Source of the DNA: Bacilli bacterium | Lineage (GTDB): Bacteria > Bacillota_I > Bacilli_A > RF39 > UBA660 | Length of the DNA stretch: 57,091 nt | Assembly: GCA_017397685.1 (NCBI GenBank) | Contig: JAFQID010000030.1 | Location: 1-57,091 of the forward strand | Direction of reading: 5' to 3' | Shown here: in pieces, positions 36,343 to 46,132 of the stretch | Position numbering within the stretch: position 1 is the stretch's first letter | Layout: the number at the start of each line of letters is the position of its first letter | Position numbers and translations under genes: made by a program | The notes under the pieces: model-generated | Told to the model about the DNA's origin: nothing | The model's database searches: none | Seen by the model: only the letters and a program-made list of their open reading frames with translations

Positions 36343-39300
36343 TTTAAACTCCCTTTCTTATTTTTAAAATATTCTATTGTGTTATTTTGATATTTTTTTT
36401 GTAGCATTAATATTTTACTTTTGTATTCTTTAGATAATTCAGAACCATATTTTTGATATAATTTTGCAAGTTCTACTTCTTCTAAGTCATCACTTAATAT
36501 TGACGGCATTCTTTTATTTAATTCTGCAAATTCCTCTATTTTTTCGCACATTTCCTTTTTTTGATGTTCCTTGATAATTTTTTTACTTCTTTCAACTAGT
36601 TGTTTTCTTTCAGCGGTATTAGATACCGAATATACTTGTTCATATTTTTCCGCTAGTAGTTTTTCTACTATATCGCTTGAAAAAGGAGATGGTAATCTTT
36701 TATTTACGCTTACAAAATTGAAGTATTCTTCAATAAAATCGTTAATTACTATTGCGTTATATTTTAAAGTATTTGCTTTATTTAATTTTTCTATTTCCGA
36801 GAATAATATATCATATTGATGATTTTTGTTGTTATAAGATTTTATTTCTTCATATAATGTTTTATCCATTTGTTCTAAGGCTTTAGAAAGTGGTATTCCT
36901 TTATTTTTCATCAAAGATACTAACGAAGATAAATAGTCAAACGCTAGGCATTCAATTTGAAATTCTTTTAACAATTCTTTTTCTTCATTAGTTAGTATTT
37001 TTAATTCATTTTCAAAATCTAATTTTTCATACGGATTTTCTTTTATTTGTACTTTTAAGCCTTCTATGAAAGCATTTGATGCTTCTTTTTTTAATGTAAA
37101 TGTATATGTATTTGTTCTTCTAATATTTTCTTGGAAAATAGCATTTAAATTTATATCATTTAATACGAATCTTTCTAGGTGGCTTAGGGCTTTTGTTTTT
37201 TCTTTTAAAAGTAGTTTTTTATGTAGGTTACCTATTGTTTCATCAGATAGTTTGTTTCCCATATACATTTCTTCTTCAGTTATTGGAATACCTAAATCAT
37301 TTAATTTTGTTAAATATCTTTCTATATCTTCTATATGTGATTCTATTAAATAATTTGCAATATATAAATTTAAATAATGATCTTGTGGTTCTGGTCTTCT
37401 TTTATGTTTTTCGAGATATTGTATGAACTCATGATATAATCTTATTTCATTTTTATATGTTGAATGAGCAAAGTTTATACATTGTTTATCTAATTTTTTG
37501 AATTGTTTTTCAATTTTTGCATTAATATGTATTCCTCTACTTTTTATATAAGGTAATAATTTTATTGGAATTAAATCTTTATTATTTTTTATTTTGTTTT
37601 CTAATTTTGCTATTTCAATTTCACTATTTAATTTCCCTTTAAAAACTTGATTTATTAAGTTAATCGTTCTTATTAATATTGTGTATAGTCTATAATCTAT
37701 TTTATTATGTTTTTTCAAATAATCTATTTTATTTTTTATATTTTCATATGCAAAACTATTTATATTACAATTTTCAATGGTAGTCATTACTTCTTCATAT
37801 AAGATATTTAATTGTCCTTCTTCTAGTTTGCGGTTAGTTATTATTTTTTCTTCTAGTGTTAGTGGTATATTGTTACTTTCAAGAGCGTTACCTATTTCAT
37901 TCATATATGTTGAATTACCCAAATTCATTAGTTCGTTATATTTTTCATATAAACCTTTTTCTAGAGGTTCATCTAATAACGGTCTTCTTCCTGTTTTGTT
38001 AATAAACTCTACTAGTGCTTTAGCAGTTTTTCGTTTTTGTAAATTTTCGAGTTCATAAATTGATTCACACCCATATAACATTTGTAATCTTTCTTCCATT
38101 GTCATATTTAATTCGTCAGTTAATTCTATGTTCATTTCTAGCATTTGTTGAAATTGAGTGTTTGTAATATATTTATAATTTTTTATTATATATTTATACG
38201 CATTATATGAGTCTTCATCTAATTTTATTAATTCTAATGTTATTTGTTTTTCTGCTGGGTAATAATCATTTATTTTATTTTTTATTGTATGTAGTGCTTG
38301 ATCAATTTCAAGTGTTTTATTTGATAATAATTTTTTTATTTCAGGTCTATTTTTTAAAGCATCTTTTATAAGTCTAATCTTTTTTAAAGTTTTAATTTCT
38401 AGATTATCTATTTTTATTCCTTGGCTGTATTTGTTTTCAATTTCATTTAAATAATCTTCTATCTCTAATTTACTTGGAAAAACATTCATTACCAAAAGTT
38501 CTTCTACATTTAATTTATAGTTTGCTTCTTTTAGTTTATCTTTTAATTTAAAATGATTAATATTACTTAAGTATGTACGGTATTTATTAAATAGTTCTGC
38601 TTCTTCAAATTCAATAGGACTTGGTCTTCTTTTATTTTTTAAGTAGAATTCATTGTATTTATGCATTGTTTTTTGAAAATCATTATCAATTGCTTTTCTA
38701 ATATTTCCATGTATTTTTATTTGTTCTATTGCTTTCTCATCATCTTGCCAACTAGCAATTTTGATTCCAAGAAGATTTAATCTATAAATATGGTCAATGT
38801 TAAGATCATTTTTACATTTGCATAATTCATCATATATTTTTTTGTGTTCTTTATCAAGTTTTTTATTTTTTAATAAATCCATAAAATTTTCATTTGTAAT
38901 TGAACAAAAATATTCAAGATATTTTATATTTCTTTCTATTTGATCTTTTATTATGTATTCATTATCTAATATTTCTTCTATTTCATTTACTGAATCTATT
39001 ATTTTGTTGCCTTTTTCTATTATTTTGAATCTTTCAAGAATTTGTTGATAATGTTCTGTATTTTCAGGATTTGTATTTAATTTATCTTCAATTGTATATA
39101 ATATTTCTCTATATAAATTATTTACAACATCTATGTTTGAAGCATTACCAACTATATCAAAAATTTTTATTTGTTTTTTTCTAGATGAAAACGATAGTGC
39201 TCTGCCTATTTGTTGTAAATATACGATTGGAGATGTTGTTTTCCTAGCCATTATTACACCATCTACATTAGGAACATGCATTCCTTCATTAAAAATATCT

Positions 39301-40229
39301 ATTGCAAACATAACTTTTATTGCATTAGGATTAGTGGATGCGAATTCATCTATTTGTTTTTGATTTTCATCTTTTCTTTTGCCACTATGAACACTATAAG
39401 TTTCAATATTTCCTAGTTCTTCGAACCAATATTTTGATTCTTCCATTTTTTTGTAAAGTTCTTCTTTATTAGAACAAAATACAATATATTTTTCTCCTTC
39501 TTTAACTTCGTTTTCTTTTAACAATTTATTGATATCTTTTTCTAATTCAAAACTTTCAGAAATATCTCGTGTTTTTCTTCTTATTTCTTCTAATTCAGGT
39601 AAGTTTCCAATACGCCCTAATTTTCTGTTTATTCTATTTATGTCATCTTTTACATGTCCACAAATATTTATATATAAAGGTGCCGGTAATATTTCATTTA
39701 GGATTGCATCAGAAAGACTCAATCTACTTGCTACATTGTTTTCAAAAAATAATTCTGCTACATCCGTATAATTATCTAAATATCTTACAGCGGTCGCTGT
39801 TGCACCAATCATCACTTTATCTTCAGAATCTTTTACTAAATCTCTAAGTTCTCCTATAGTTTCTCCCCAAACTGGTGCTCCACAATGGTGCGCTTCATCA
39901 AAAACAAAGCAATCATAGTTTTCATAGTACCATGATGCATCTTTTTTATTTATATTTGAATATATGATTAAATCTAATTTATCAAATGTATTTACACCAA
40001 CGCCAAGTGCTGTCATATCTTGAGTAACAAATTGTTTAAACATTGGTTCATGCGTTGTAACAAATAAAACTCTTTTTCCTTTCATTTGTTCTGCGAGAAA
40101 CTTAATTAAAATGTATGATTTTCCTGTACCAGTAGCTCTTTCAATAAATGAAAAATTGCTATTTTCTAAACTTTTTAAAATAGCTTGATATGCTTCTTCG
40201 TTATGCGGAAATAGTTTTATTTCTTCCAT
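36339..40229 (-). CDS. Large DEAD/DEAH-box (SSL2/type III restriction-like) helicase with repeat tail
   Basis: Residues about 1-380 are a superfamily 2 helicase: Walker [11 protein letters not shown], motif [10 protein letters not shown], motif [13 protein letters not shown], and motifs V/VI in [13 protein letters not shown] and QQIGRALSF. The remaining 900 residues are helical with five repeats of a KRRPS-type motif (near 536, 748, 944, 1176 and 1240), each followed by an acidic L..Y pattern, resembling helicase-associated repeats of phage and mobile-element helicases. No nuclease or methylase partner is nearby. It is translationally coupled to the sigma factor, suggesting a joint role. Confidence 0.88.
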   Translation of the reverse strand: MEEIKLFPHNEEAYQAILKSLENSNFSFIERATGTGKSYILIKFLAEQMKGKRVLFVTTHEPMFKQFVTQDMTALGVGVNTFDKLDLIIYSNINKKDASWYYENYDCFVFDEAHHCGAPVWGETIGELRDLVKDSEDKVMIGATATAVRYLDNYTDVAELFFENNVASRLSLSDAILNEILPAPLYINICGHVKDDINRINRKLGRIGNLPELEEIRRKTRDISESFELEKDINKLLKENEVKEGEKYIVFCSNKEELYKKMEESKYWFEELGNIETYSVHSGKRKDENQKQIDEFASTNPNAIKVMFAIDIFNEGMHVPNVDGVIMARKTTSPIVYLQQIGRALSFSSRKKQIKIFDIVGNASNIDVVNNLYREILYTIEDKLNTNPENTEHYQQILERFKIIEKGNKIIDSVNEIEEILDNEYIIKDQIERNIKYLEYFCSITNENFMDLLKNKKLDKEHKKIYDELCKCKNDLNIDHIYRLNLLGIKIASWQDDEKAIEQIKIHGNIRKAIDNDFQKTMHKYNEFYLKNKRRPSPIEFEEAELFNKYRTYLSNINHFKLKDKLKEANYKLNVEELLVMNVFPSKLEIEDYLNEIENKYSQGIKIDNLEIKTLKKIRLIKDALKNRPEIKKLLSNKTLEIDQALHTIKNKINDYYPAEKQITLELIKLDEDSYNAYKYIIKNYKYITNTQFQQMLEMNIELTDELNMTMEERLQMLYGCESIYELENLQKRKTAKALVEFINKTGRRPLLDEPLEKGLYEKYNELMNLGNSTYMNEIGNALESNNIPLTLEEKIITNRKLEEGQLNILYEEVMTTIENCNINSFAYENIKNKIDYLKKHNKIDYRLYTILIRTINLINQVFKGKLNSEIEIAKLENKIKNNKDLIPIKLLPYIKSRGIHINAKIEKQFKKLDKQCINFAHSTYKNEIRLYHEFIQYLEKHKRRPEPQDHYLNLYIANYLIESHIEDIERYLTKLNDLGIPITEEEMYMGNKLSDETIGNLHKKLLLKEKTKALSHLERFVLNDINLNAIFQENIRRTNTYTFTLKKEASNAFIEGLKVQIKENPYEKLDFENELKILTNEEKELLKEFQIECLAFDYLSSLVSLMKNKGIPLSKALEQMDKTLYEEIKSYNNKNHQYDILFSEIEKLNKANTLKYNAIVINDFIEEYFNFVSVNKRLPSPFSSDIVEKLLAEKYEQVYSVSNTAERKQLVERSKKIIKEHQKKEMCEKIEEFAELNKRMPSILSDDLEEVELAKLYQKYGSELSKEYKSKILMLQKKYQNNTIEYFKNKKGSLK

Positions 40230-40351
40230 AAATTACCTCTTTACTATTATATATATAGTATAACATTTTTAGATGTACAATGCTATAATTTTTCTTCTAA
40301 TAATTCCTTTTTGTGTTTTTTGACCTTTTTTAATTTTTTTAACTTTTATAC

Positions 40352-40380
40352 TTGACAAAATGTTGGTTTTAATATAATAT
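40352..40380 (+). promoter_or_regulatory. Promoter of candidate small RNA 1
   Basis: TTGACA (40352-40357), then TAATAT at 40375-40380 with a 17-base spacer, or TATAAT at 40373-40378 with 15. Transcription would start near 40386, with no ORF before the terminator at 40487. Confidence 0.65.
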
Positions 40381-40385
40381 ACTGA

Positions 40386-40487
40386 CTTACCAATTCACTT
40401 TTAGGCGAATTGGTGCTAGTATCACACTAGCCAACCCCTTTTTATTCTTTTTTCCGGACTACGCTCAGGGGGCGTTAGTCCTTTTTT
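40386..40487 (+). ncRNA. Candidate small RNA 1
   Basis: About 100 bases between a promoter and a terminator, without an ORF. Hairpin 1 pairs CCAATTC (40390-40396) with GAATTGG (40407-40413). Hairpin 2 pairs GCTAGT (40415-40420) with ACTAGC (40426-40431). A single-stranded CCAACCCCUUUUU stretch follows. The terminator pairs GGACTA (40456-40461) with TAGTCC (40476-40481), extended by CGC/GCG around a bulge, before six Ts. The exposed CCCC could pair with G-rich ribosome binding sites. I match it to no known RNA family. Confidence 0.6.
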
Positions 40488-40519
40488 ATTTGTAATTTTT
40501 GTTATATAATGTTGGTGTT

Positions 40520-41446
40520 ATGGGAAATTGTTTTAAATATTCACTTGATAATAAGAGATATCATACTTTAAATTATTATTATAAAAATAAGTATGGATGT
40601 AAGGTGTTTAAGGTTAGTTTAAATGCTGGTTTTGGTTGTCCTAATAAGAGGGATGGTAAGGGATGCATTTATTGTTTAAATGGCAGTGGTGAAAACAGGG
40701 GAATGAGTTTAATTAATCAATTTAATAAGGTTAAAGAGATTATGGAAAATAAATGGCCCGGTAGTAAGTATATTGGTTATTTTCAAGCTGATACTAATAC
40801 TTATGCTCCTGTGCATGTTCTTAAAGAATGTTATGAAAGTATTTTGAGAATAGATAATGTTATTGGGCTTAATATCGCTACTAGATGTGATGCGATTAGC
40901 GATGAGGTTTATGATTATTTAGAAGATTTAAATAAGAGAACTAATTTAACTATTGAACTTGGTCTTCAAACTATTCATGAGAAAACTGTTCAGTTAATTA
41001 ATAGAGGTCATGATTTAAAGTGTTTTGAGGAAGCTGTTAGAAAACTTAGAGAAAGAAATATTGATGTGGTTGTTCATATAATTAATGGACTACCTTACGA
41101 GTGTAAAGAAGATATGATTAAAACCGCTAGGTATTTATCTGGCTTAGATATTCAAGGTGTTAAGATACATATGTTGTTTGTTTTAAAAGGTACGCTGCTT
41201 GAAAAGTTATATTATGAAAAAGGTTTTCATGTACTTAGTAAAGATGAGTATGTTGATATTGTATGTGATCAACTTGAAGTTCTTAGGGATTCAATTGTTA
41301 TTAATAGGATTACTGGAGATCCTGATAGAAATTTAGTTATTGAACCTAAATGGCTATTAAAAAAGTTTTGTGTACTTAATGATATTGATAAGGAGATGGC
41401 AAGAAGAGATAGTTATCAAGGTATTTATGCAAATGAAAAGGTGTGA
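40520..41446 (+). CDS. TIGR01212-type radical SAM protein (YtqA-like)
   Basis: A 308-residue radical SAM protein. The cluster-binding motif has the family's wide spacing, CPNKRDGKGCIYC (C-x8-C-x2-C), followed by GSGENRG. YIGYFQADTNTYAP, IATRCDAI and ELGLQTIHEKT are also typical. Members are thought to modify RNA or cofactors, and the reaction is not established here. I start at ATG 40520; an earlier ATG at 40499 overlaps a TATAATG (40503-40509) that looks like a -10, implying a very short or leaderless mRNA. It follows candidate small RNA 1. Confidence 0.85.
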   Translation: MGNCFKYSLDNKRYHTLNYYYKNKYGCKVFKVSLNAGFGCPNKRDGKGCIYCLNGSGENRGMSLINQFNKVKEIMENKWPGSKYIGYFQADTNTYAPVHVLKECYESILRIDNVIGLNIATRCDAISDEVYDYLEDLNKRTNLTIELGLQTIHEKTVQLINRGHDLKCFEEAVRKLRERNIDVVVHIINGLPYECKEDMIKTARYLSGLDIQGVKIHMLFVLKGTLLEKLYYEKGFHVLSKDEYVDIVCDQLEVLRDSIVINRITGDPDRNLVIEPKWLLKKFCVLNDIDKEMARRDSYQGIYANEKV

Positions 41447-41500
41447 TTTGTTGAAGTGAACCCCATTTGGGACATTTCATTGTCTACACCTTTTTTTGTT
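41436..41500 (+). terminator. Long terminator hairpin after the radical SAM gene
   Basis: AAAGGTGT at the gene end pairs with ACACCTTT near 41488. Inside, CCC and GGG form a smaller stem with a TTT-type loop. A run of seven Ts follows on the plus strand. It also separates the convergent Cys-His-Asp gene. Confidence 0.7.
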
Positions 41501-42008
41501 TTGGTTTAAGATTTTGATCTAATGTGTATTGTTTTCTTGCTTGATAAAATTTGTGTTTTCTTAACTGTGAGCTTGTTATTCTTTGATTTTCTTGATAGCC
41601 TAGTTCACTTTTTAAGTTTTTATCTATTACTAGAAGAAATGAGGTATCTATTATTTTGTCGTATGTTTCAAGCCACCAGTGTCCGCCTTCTTTTTCTGCG
41701 TTTAATGTACCTTTTAATATTGGAACTGTTCCACAAACTATGTCTACATTATCGTAAGAATAAGAAAATTGAAGTGCTGCATTTTTGCAGTTTCCTATGT
41801 TTAATCCTAGTGTGAACATATCCATAAACTCTTTCATTAAGGGGCTTGGTGAAGAATAGTTTTGCTGTTTTATTTTTTCCCATTCTTCTTCATTAAATGG
41901 TCTTATTTTACCATTTTGGATGTTTTCATTTATTATTTTATTAAACCATTCATGTTTTTGAGAGAGTTCTTTTAGCAAATCAAATCCTTTAAATGATTCT
42001 TCATTCAT
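41484..42008 (-). CDS. Unknown protein with possible Cys-His-Asp triad
   Basis: 174 residues, cytoplasmic. GLNIGNCKNAALQFSY, EGGHWWLETYDKIIDTSF supply a cysteine, a histidine and an aspartate in the order and spacing of transglutaminase/NlpC-like hydrolases. This is inferred from pattern only; no family is recognised. AGAGG precedes the ATG, which lies eight bases inside the end of nifJ, so it is translationally coupled to pyruvate:ferredoxin oxidoreductase. The gene ends opposite the radical SAM gene. Confidence 0.7.
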   Translation of the reverse strand: MNEESFKGFDLLKELSQKHEWFNKIINENIQNGKIRPFNEEEWEKIKQQNYSSPSPLMKEFMDMFTLGLNIGNCKNAALQFSYSYDNVDIVCGTVPILKGTLNAEKEGGHWWLETYDKIIDTSFLLVIDKNLKSELGYQENQRITSSQLRKHKFYQARKQYTLDQNLKPKQKKV

Positions 42009-45000
42009 TTTTCGCCTCTTGATTTTCTAAGTTTTTGAAGTAATTATATCTTGATATGGCATTATTTAGGTTTTTGTTAAATAATTCGTTATAGTTTTCT
42101 TCTGATGTATTTTCAAGATTTTTATATCTTAGTTCTCTTTTGAATATACTTTCATATTTTGTGAAGTCTGGTTCTACCCCATCAACTATGTATTTATTTT
42201 CTTTTGGTAAGTATCTCATTAGAAGGTTGTATCCTGATTCTACTAGTAGTTTTTGTTCTTCTATAGAGTTTTGAAGTCCACCATATATTCCTTGTTCTAT
42301 ACATGGGCTGTATGCGATTATTAATGATGGTCCATCATGTTCATATGCTTCTTTAAATACTTTTAGTGTATGCATCATGTTCGCACCCATTGAGATAGAT
42401 GCTACATATACGTTCGGTATGCATGATGCGATTTTAAATAAGTCTTTTTTGTTTTCTTTTTTTCCTAGGCTTGAAAACTCTGCGATTGCGGCTGCGTGTG
42501 TTGATTTTGACTTTTGGCCTCCGGTATTTGAATATACTTCTGTATCTAATACGAGCACATTTATATTTTCGTTTGAATGTAAAACATGATCTAGTCCTCC
42601 ATAACCAATATCATATGCCCAGCCGTCTCCGCCTAAAATCCATACTTTTCTTGATGGTATGTAGTCTATTAGTTCTCTTAATTCATTTGGAATATTCATT
42701 TTTTCTAACTTTTCTTTTATCGCATTTGTTATGTCATCATCTTCCATGTTGTCTATCCACTCTTTATATGTTGCTTTTACGAGTGGATCTACTTCATCTT
42801 TTGTTTTGTACATTATTTCTTTTATTTTGTTTCTTTGCTCTTTATAACTTTCATGTATTCCGTATCCGAACTCTGCATTATCTTCAAAAAGAGAGTTTAT
42901 CCATGGTATTTTATACGGTGTGATTGGAAGTGATGCACCATATATTGATGAACACCCTGTTGCGTTTGCGATTACCATGTTTTTTCCATAAAGTTCTGTT
43001 AGTACTTTTATGTAAGCTGTTTGTCCACATCCTGCGCATGAACCAGGGAACTCAAAATATGGTTTTTGGAAACCTACTCCTTTTATTGTATACTTGTTAA
43101 AGTTTGTTTGATTTTCATGTTCGTTAAATAAGTAATCACTTATTCTTTCTAGTCTGTCGTTTGGTTTATCCATAACAAGTGCTTTTTCACCATTTTTTCC
43201 AGGACATACTTTTTGACATAATCCACATCCTGTACAGTTTGAACTTGCTACTGAGATAAAGAAGTTTTTGTTTTCTTCTCCCATGCTTGGTATTGTTTCA
43301 CTTTTATCTATTTTTGACATTATCAAATCATTGTCAGTAAGTGAGAAAGGTCTTATTACCGCATGTGGACAAATAAATGAACACATATTACATTCTATAC
43401 AGTTTTCTTTACACCAGTTTGGCACTAAAGATGATATTTTTCTTTTGTCAGATGCTGATGAGCCACCTAAGTATGTTCCATCTTTATGATTTATAAAGTC
43501 TGATACTTTAAGGTTATCTCCTTTTCTTTCTAGCATTTCATTTATTAATCCTAGTTCTTTTTTTGCCTCCTGTGTAAACGTTAAGTTTTTCGTGTCAAAC
43601 TCTAGTAAACAATTTGTAGATTCTTCGATAGCTTTTAAATTTCTATCAACAATTATTTCTCCTTTATTTTGATATGTTTTCTTTATCATTTCTTTAAATG
43701 ATTCTATTTCTTTTGATGAGCCACCTAGTAATTTTATCATGTATGAGCATATTATGTTATTTAGTTTTCCTTGAAGTGAGTATTTTTGATTTATTTCCTC
43801 TAAATTACAAGTGTATACTTTTATATTTTTTTCTTTTATTTCTTTTTTGTTTTCATTTGATATTAAATTATTTAGTTCTTCATTATTTAACGATGTAGAT
43901 ATTAGAAGTTTTCCATTTTGTCTTATACCTAGAAGGCAGTTATATTTTGAAAGGTATACATCTTTACTTATTACGACAAAGTCAGGAGACGTTAAAAGGT
44001 ATGGAGCATTTATTTCTTCATTACTTATCCTTAGATGTGATATGGTAACTCCCCCACTCTTTTTTGAGTCATATTCAAAATATCCTTGTACAAATGTGTT
44101 TTCATTTTCTCCTAAAACTTTAAGTAAGTTTTTAGATGCGCTTACCATTCCATCTGAACCAAAACCAAATACTTTTATTTCTTTGAAGTTATTTTGTATT
44201 TGATATGGTTTTATTTCTAGGCTTAGATTTGTTATATCATCTTCTATTCCAATTGTGAAATGATTTTTAGGTTTTATTTTTAATAGGTTATCAAATACAG
44301 CTTTGATGTGTGATGGTGGTACGTCTTTTGATGATAGGCCGTATCTTCCTCCATATATTTCTATGTTTTTGTTTTTTAAAGTTTCTATTATGTCTAGGTA
44401 AAGTGGTTCTCCTGATGAGCCTGGTTCTTTTGTTCTATCAAGTACAGCTATTTTTTCTATGTTTTGTGGAAGTACTTTTAATAGATGTTTTGCGCTAAAT
44501 GGTCTATATAGATGTACTTCTATTAAACCATAGTCTTCTCCTAGATCTTTTATTACTTGTTTTATTACTTCACAAACTGAGGCCATTGCGATTATTAAAT
44601 ATTTTGCTTTTTGGCTTCCATGGTACTGAAATGGTTTATAGTTTGTTCCAGCAAGTTTATTTATTTCGTTCATGTATTTTTCAACTATATCTGGCATTTC
44701 ATCGTAGTATTTGTTTCTTACTTCAATATTTTGGAAGTAAACATCAGCTGTTTGAGCTGTTCCTCTTGTTATGTTTTTGCCTATGTTTAATGCTCTATTT
44801 TTGAAATTAGTAACCGCTTCTTTGTCAATTAATGATATTAAACTTTCTTCATCTATTAGGTTTACTTTGTTAAGTTCATGGCTTGTTCTAAATCCATCAA
44901 AGAAGTGAACAAATGGTAGTGAACCTTTTATCGCACTAAGGTGTGCTACTGCGCTTAGGTAGTATGCATCTTTTACTGATGAAGAAGATAGCATACAAAA

Positions 45001-45408
45001 TCCAGTTTGTCTTACTGCATAAATATCTTGATGGTCTCCAAATATTGAAAGAGCGTGTGTTGCGATAGATCTTGCTGCTACATGAATTACGGCTGGTAAC
45101 ATTTCACCTGCCATTTTATACATGCTTGGCACCATAAGAAGAAGGCCTTGTGATGCGGTAAATGTTGTTGATAGCGAGCCCGCTTGAAGTGAGCCATGAC
45201 AAAAAGCTGCTGCTCCTGCTTCACTTTGCATTTGTACTACTTTTACATTTTTATCAAATAGATTTTTTTTGTTTTTAGCACTCCATTTGTCAGTTAAGGT
45301 TGCCATTGGGGTTGCTGGAGTTATTGGGTATATTCCACATACTTCAGAAAACATATAAGCACTTTTAGCCGCTGCTTCATTTCCGTCTATAATATAAGAT
45401 TTTTTCAT
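42001..45408 (-). CDS. nifJ: Pyruvate:ferredoxin (flavodoxin) oxidoreductase
   Basis: This enzyme splits pyruvate to acetyl-CoA, CO2 and reduced ferredoxin in anaerobes. It is the single-chain form (1135 residues). The N-terminal domain begins IIDGNEAAAKSAYMFSEV with YPITPATPM. Two 4Fe-4S motifs follow (CIECNMCSFICPH and CTGCGLCQKVCPG). The thiamine-diphosphate domain has PGSCAGCGQTAY, NATGCSSIYGAS and GGDGWAYDIGYGG. Start 45408 is supported by GGTGAT six bases upstream; an upstream GTG/ATG would add a few residues. It indicates fermentative, oxygen-sensitive central metabolism. Confidence 0.97.
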   Translation of the reverse strand: MKKSYIIDGNEAAAKSAYMFSEVCGIYPITPATPMATLTDKWSAKNKKNLFDKNVKVVQMQSEAGAAAFCHGSLQAGSLSTTFTASQGLLLMVPSMYKMAGEMLPAVIHVAARSIATHALSIFGDHQDIYAVRQTGFCMLSSSSVKDAYYLSAVAHLSAIKGSLPFVHFFDGFRTSHELNKVNLIDEESLISLIDKEAVTNFKNRALNIGKNITRGTAQTADVYFQNIEVRNKYYDEMPDIVEKYMNEINKLAGTNYKPFQYHGSQKAKYLIIAMASVCEVIKQVIKDLGEDYGLIEVHLYRPFSAKHLLKVLPQNIEKIAVLDRTKEPGSSGEPLYLDIIETLKNKNIEIYGGRYGLSSKDVPPSHIKAVFDNLLKIKPKNHFTIGIEDDITNLSLEIKPYQIQNNFKEIKVFGFGSDGMVSASKNLLKVLGENENTFVQGYFEYDSKKSGGVTISHLRISNEEINAPYLLTSPDFVVISKDVYLSKYNCLLGIRQNGKLLISTSLNNEELNNLISNENKKEIKEKNIKVYTCNLEEINQKYSLQGKLNNIICSYMIKLLGGSSKEIESFKEMIKKTYQNKGEIIVDRNLKAIEESTNCLLEFDTKNLTFTQEAKKELGLINEMLERKGDNLKVSDFINHKDGTYLGGSSASDKRKISSLVPNWCKENCIECNMCSFICPHAVIRPFSLTDNDLIMSKIDKSETIPSMGEENKNFFISVASSNCTGCGLCQKVCPGKNGEKALVMDKPNDRLERISDYLFNEHENQTNFNKYTIKGVGFQKPYFEFPGSCAGCGQTAYIKVLTELYGKNMVIANATGCSSIYGASLPITPYKIPWINSLFEDNAEFGYGIHESYKEQRNKIKEIMYKTKDEVDPLVKATYKEWIDNMEDDDITNAIKEKLEKMNIPNELRELIDYIPSRKVWILGGDGWAYDIGYGGLDHVLHSNENINVLVLDTEVYSNTGGQKSKSTHAAAIAEFSSLGKKENKKDLFKIASCIPNVYVASISMGANMMHTLKVFKEAYEHDGPSLIIAYSPCIEQGIYGGLQNSIEEQKLLVESGYNLLMRYLPKENKYIVDGVEPDFTKYESIFKRELRYKNLENTSEENYNELFNKNLNNAISRYNYFKNLENQEAKNE

Positions 45409-45441
45409 TTTAATCACCATTATAATTATACATAAAAAAAA

Positions 45442-45457
45442 TGTATTTTAAAATACA
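45442..45457 (-). terminator. Terminator of the 132-residue gene
   Basis: Palindrome TGTATT-TTAA-AATACA followed on the minus strand by eight Ts. It overlaps the stop codon of the gene at 45448. Confidence 0.7.
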
Positions 45458-45846
45458 CTTGTTAATTTTTCTAATTTTATCAGCTCGCTAGTTTCACAAA
45501 TAAGTGATATTGAGTCTATGTAAAATCCATTTAGTTCGTAGTAGATTTTGTCTTCTATAGATTTATCTTTTGTATATTTTTCTATTAACTGTGTTTGTGG
45601 GTTATGAGTAATATAGTATTTTTTATCTTCTACAGTATATGAGAGAACCTCTGCATCTATCTGGTTTAATATGTTATCTAGTTCATATACATTTAGTTTT
45701 TTAAAATATACGTTATAGTGATTTTCAGTGTGAATGTCATCTTTGTTATAAATAAGAGCATTTTTATGATTTGAATCTATTTCCAATGTGTCATATAGAA
45801 AGAAAGATGTAAATAATATTATAATACTATAAATTGTTTTTTTCAT
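45448..45846 (-). CDS. Putative exported protein, 132 residues
   Basis: An N-terminal hydrophobic segment (about 5-19, after MKKT) without a lipobox suggests a signal anchor or signal peptide. The rest is a soluble domain of about 110 residues with no recognised family. AAGGGGAAA precedes the ATG. It is monocistronic, with a terminator over its stop codon. Confidence 0.7.
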   Translation of the reverse strand: MKKTIYSIIILFTSFFLYDTLEIDSNHKNALIYNKDDIHTENHYNVYFKKLNVYELDNILNQIDAEVLSYTVEDKKYYITHNPQTQLIEKYTKDKSIEDKIYYELNGFYIDSISLICETSELIKLEKLTSVF

Positions 45847-45939
45847 AATTATTTCCCCTTTTTATTTATAGTGTTATATTTTTTTGTTTTTTTAATAATC
45901 CAATTTTTGGAAAAAATTTAAAATTTGTTATAAAATAAA

Positions 45940-45969
45940 TTGACTTAATTATTTTTTTTATTATATAAT
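45940..45969 (+). promoter_or_regulatory. Promoter of candidate small RNA 2
   Basis: TTGACT (45940-45945), an 18-base T-rich spacer and TATAAT (45964-45969). The predicted start near 45975 falls exactly at the first base of the 5' hairpin. Confidence 0.75.
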
Positions 45970-45974
45970 GTTAT

Positions 45975-46068
45975 TAGCGTAGAGATACGCTACGAAATAC
46001 TTCTACGAATATAACTGTGGTAGTATTTCAACCAAAACCCCCTGAAGGAGCCGAAAGGCTCCATTTTT
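45975..46068 (+). ncRNA. Candidate small RNA 2, whose 3' end serves as an attachment site
   Basis: About 94 bases, no ORF. Hairpin 1: TAGCGTA (45975-45981), GAGA loop, TACGCTA. Hairpin 2: GAAATACT (45994-46001) with AGTATTTC (46022-46029), plus an inner CTAC/GTGG helix. A single-stranded ACCAAAACCCCC stretch follows, then the terminator GGAGCC-GAAA-GGCTCC and a T run. GNRA loops, a compact fold and a strong promoter argue for a real RNA. The CCCCC could bind G-rich ribosome sites, such as those before the GH25 and 895-residue genes. The last 30 bases recur exactly at 56717-56746. Confidence 0.72.
46039..46068. repeat. att core copy A (30-bp direct repeat)
   Basis: Identical over 30 bases to 56717-56746. 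It comprises CCCCTGAAG, the GGAGCC-GAAA-GGCTCC hairpin and ATTTTT. It is the 3' end of candidate small RNA 2 and lies 65 bases from the integrase pseudogene, as expected for attL of element 1. Confidence 0.7.
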
Positions 46069-46108
46069 GTTTGTTTTATAAGGGCTCCAGGCCATTTCAT
46101 ATATGTAT

Positions 46109-46128
46109 TAGGTACCCAAATAGGTACC
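46109..46128. repeat. Arm-type repeat pair A
   Basis: TAGGTACC occurs twice with a 12-base period (46109-46116 and 46121-46128), between core A and the integrase stop. Its near match TAGATACC appears as pair B at the other end of element 1. Probable arm-binding sites of the integrase N-terminal domain. Confidence 0.55.
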
Positions 46129-46132
46129 TATT

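Noticed and set aside
40386-40487. Candidate small RNA 1 as tRNA, 6S or SRP RNA
   Set aside because: No tRNA cloverleaf or CCA end; too short for 6S; it lacks the conserved SRP helix 8 pattern.
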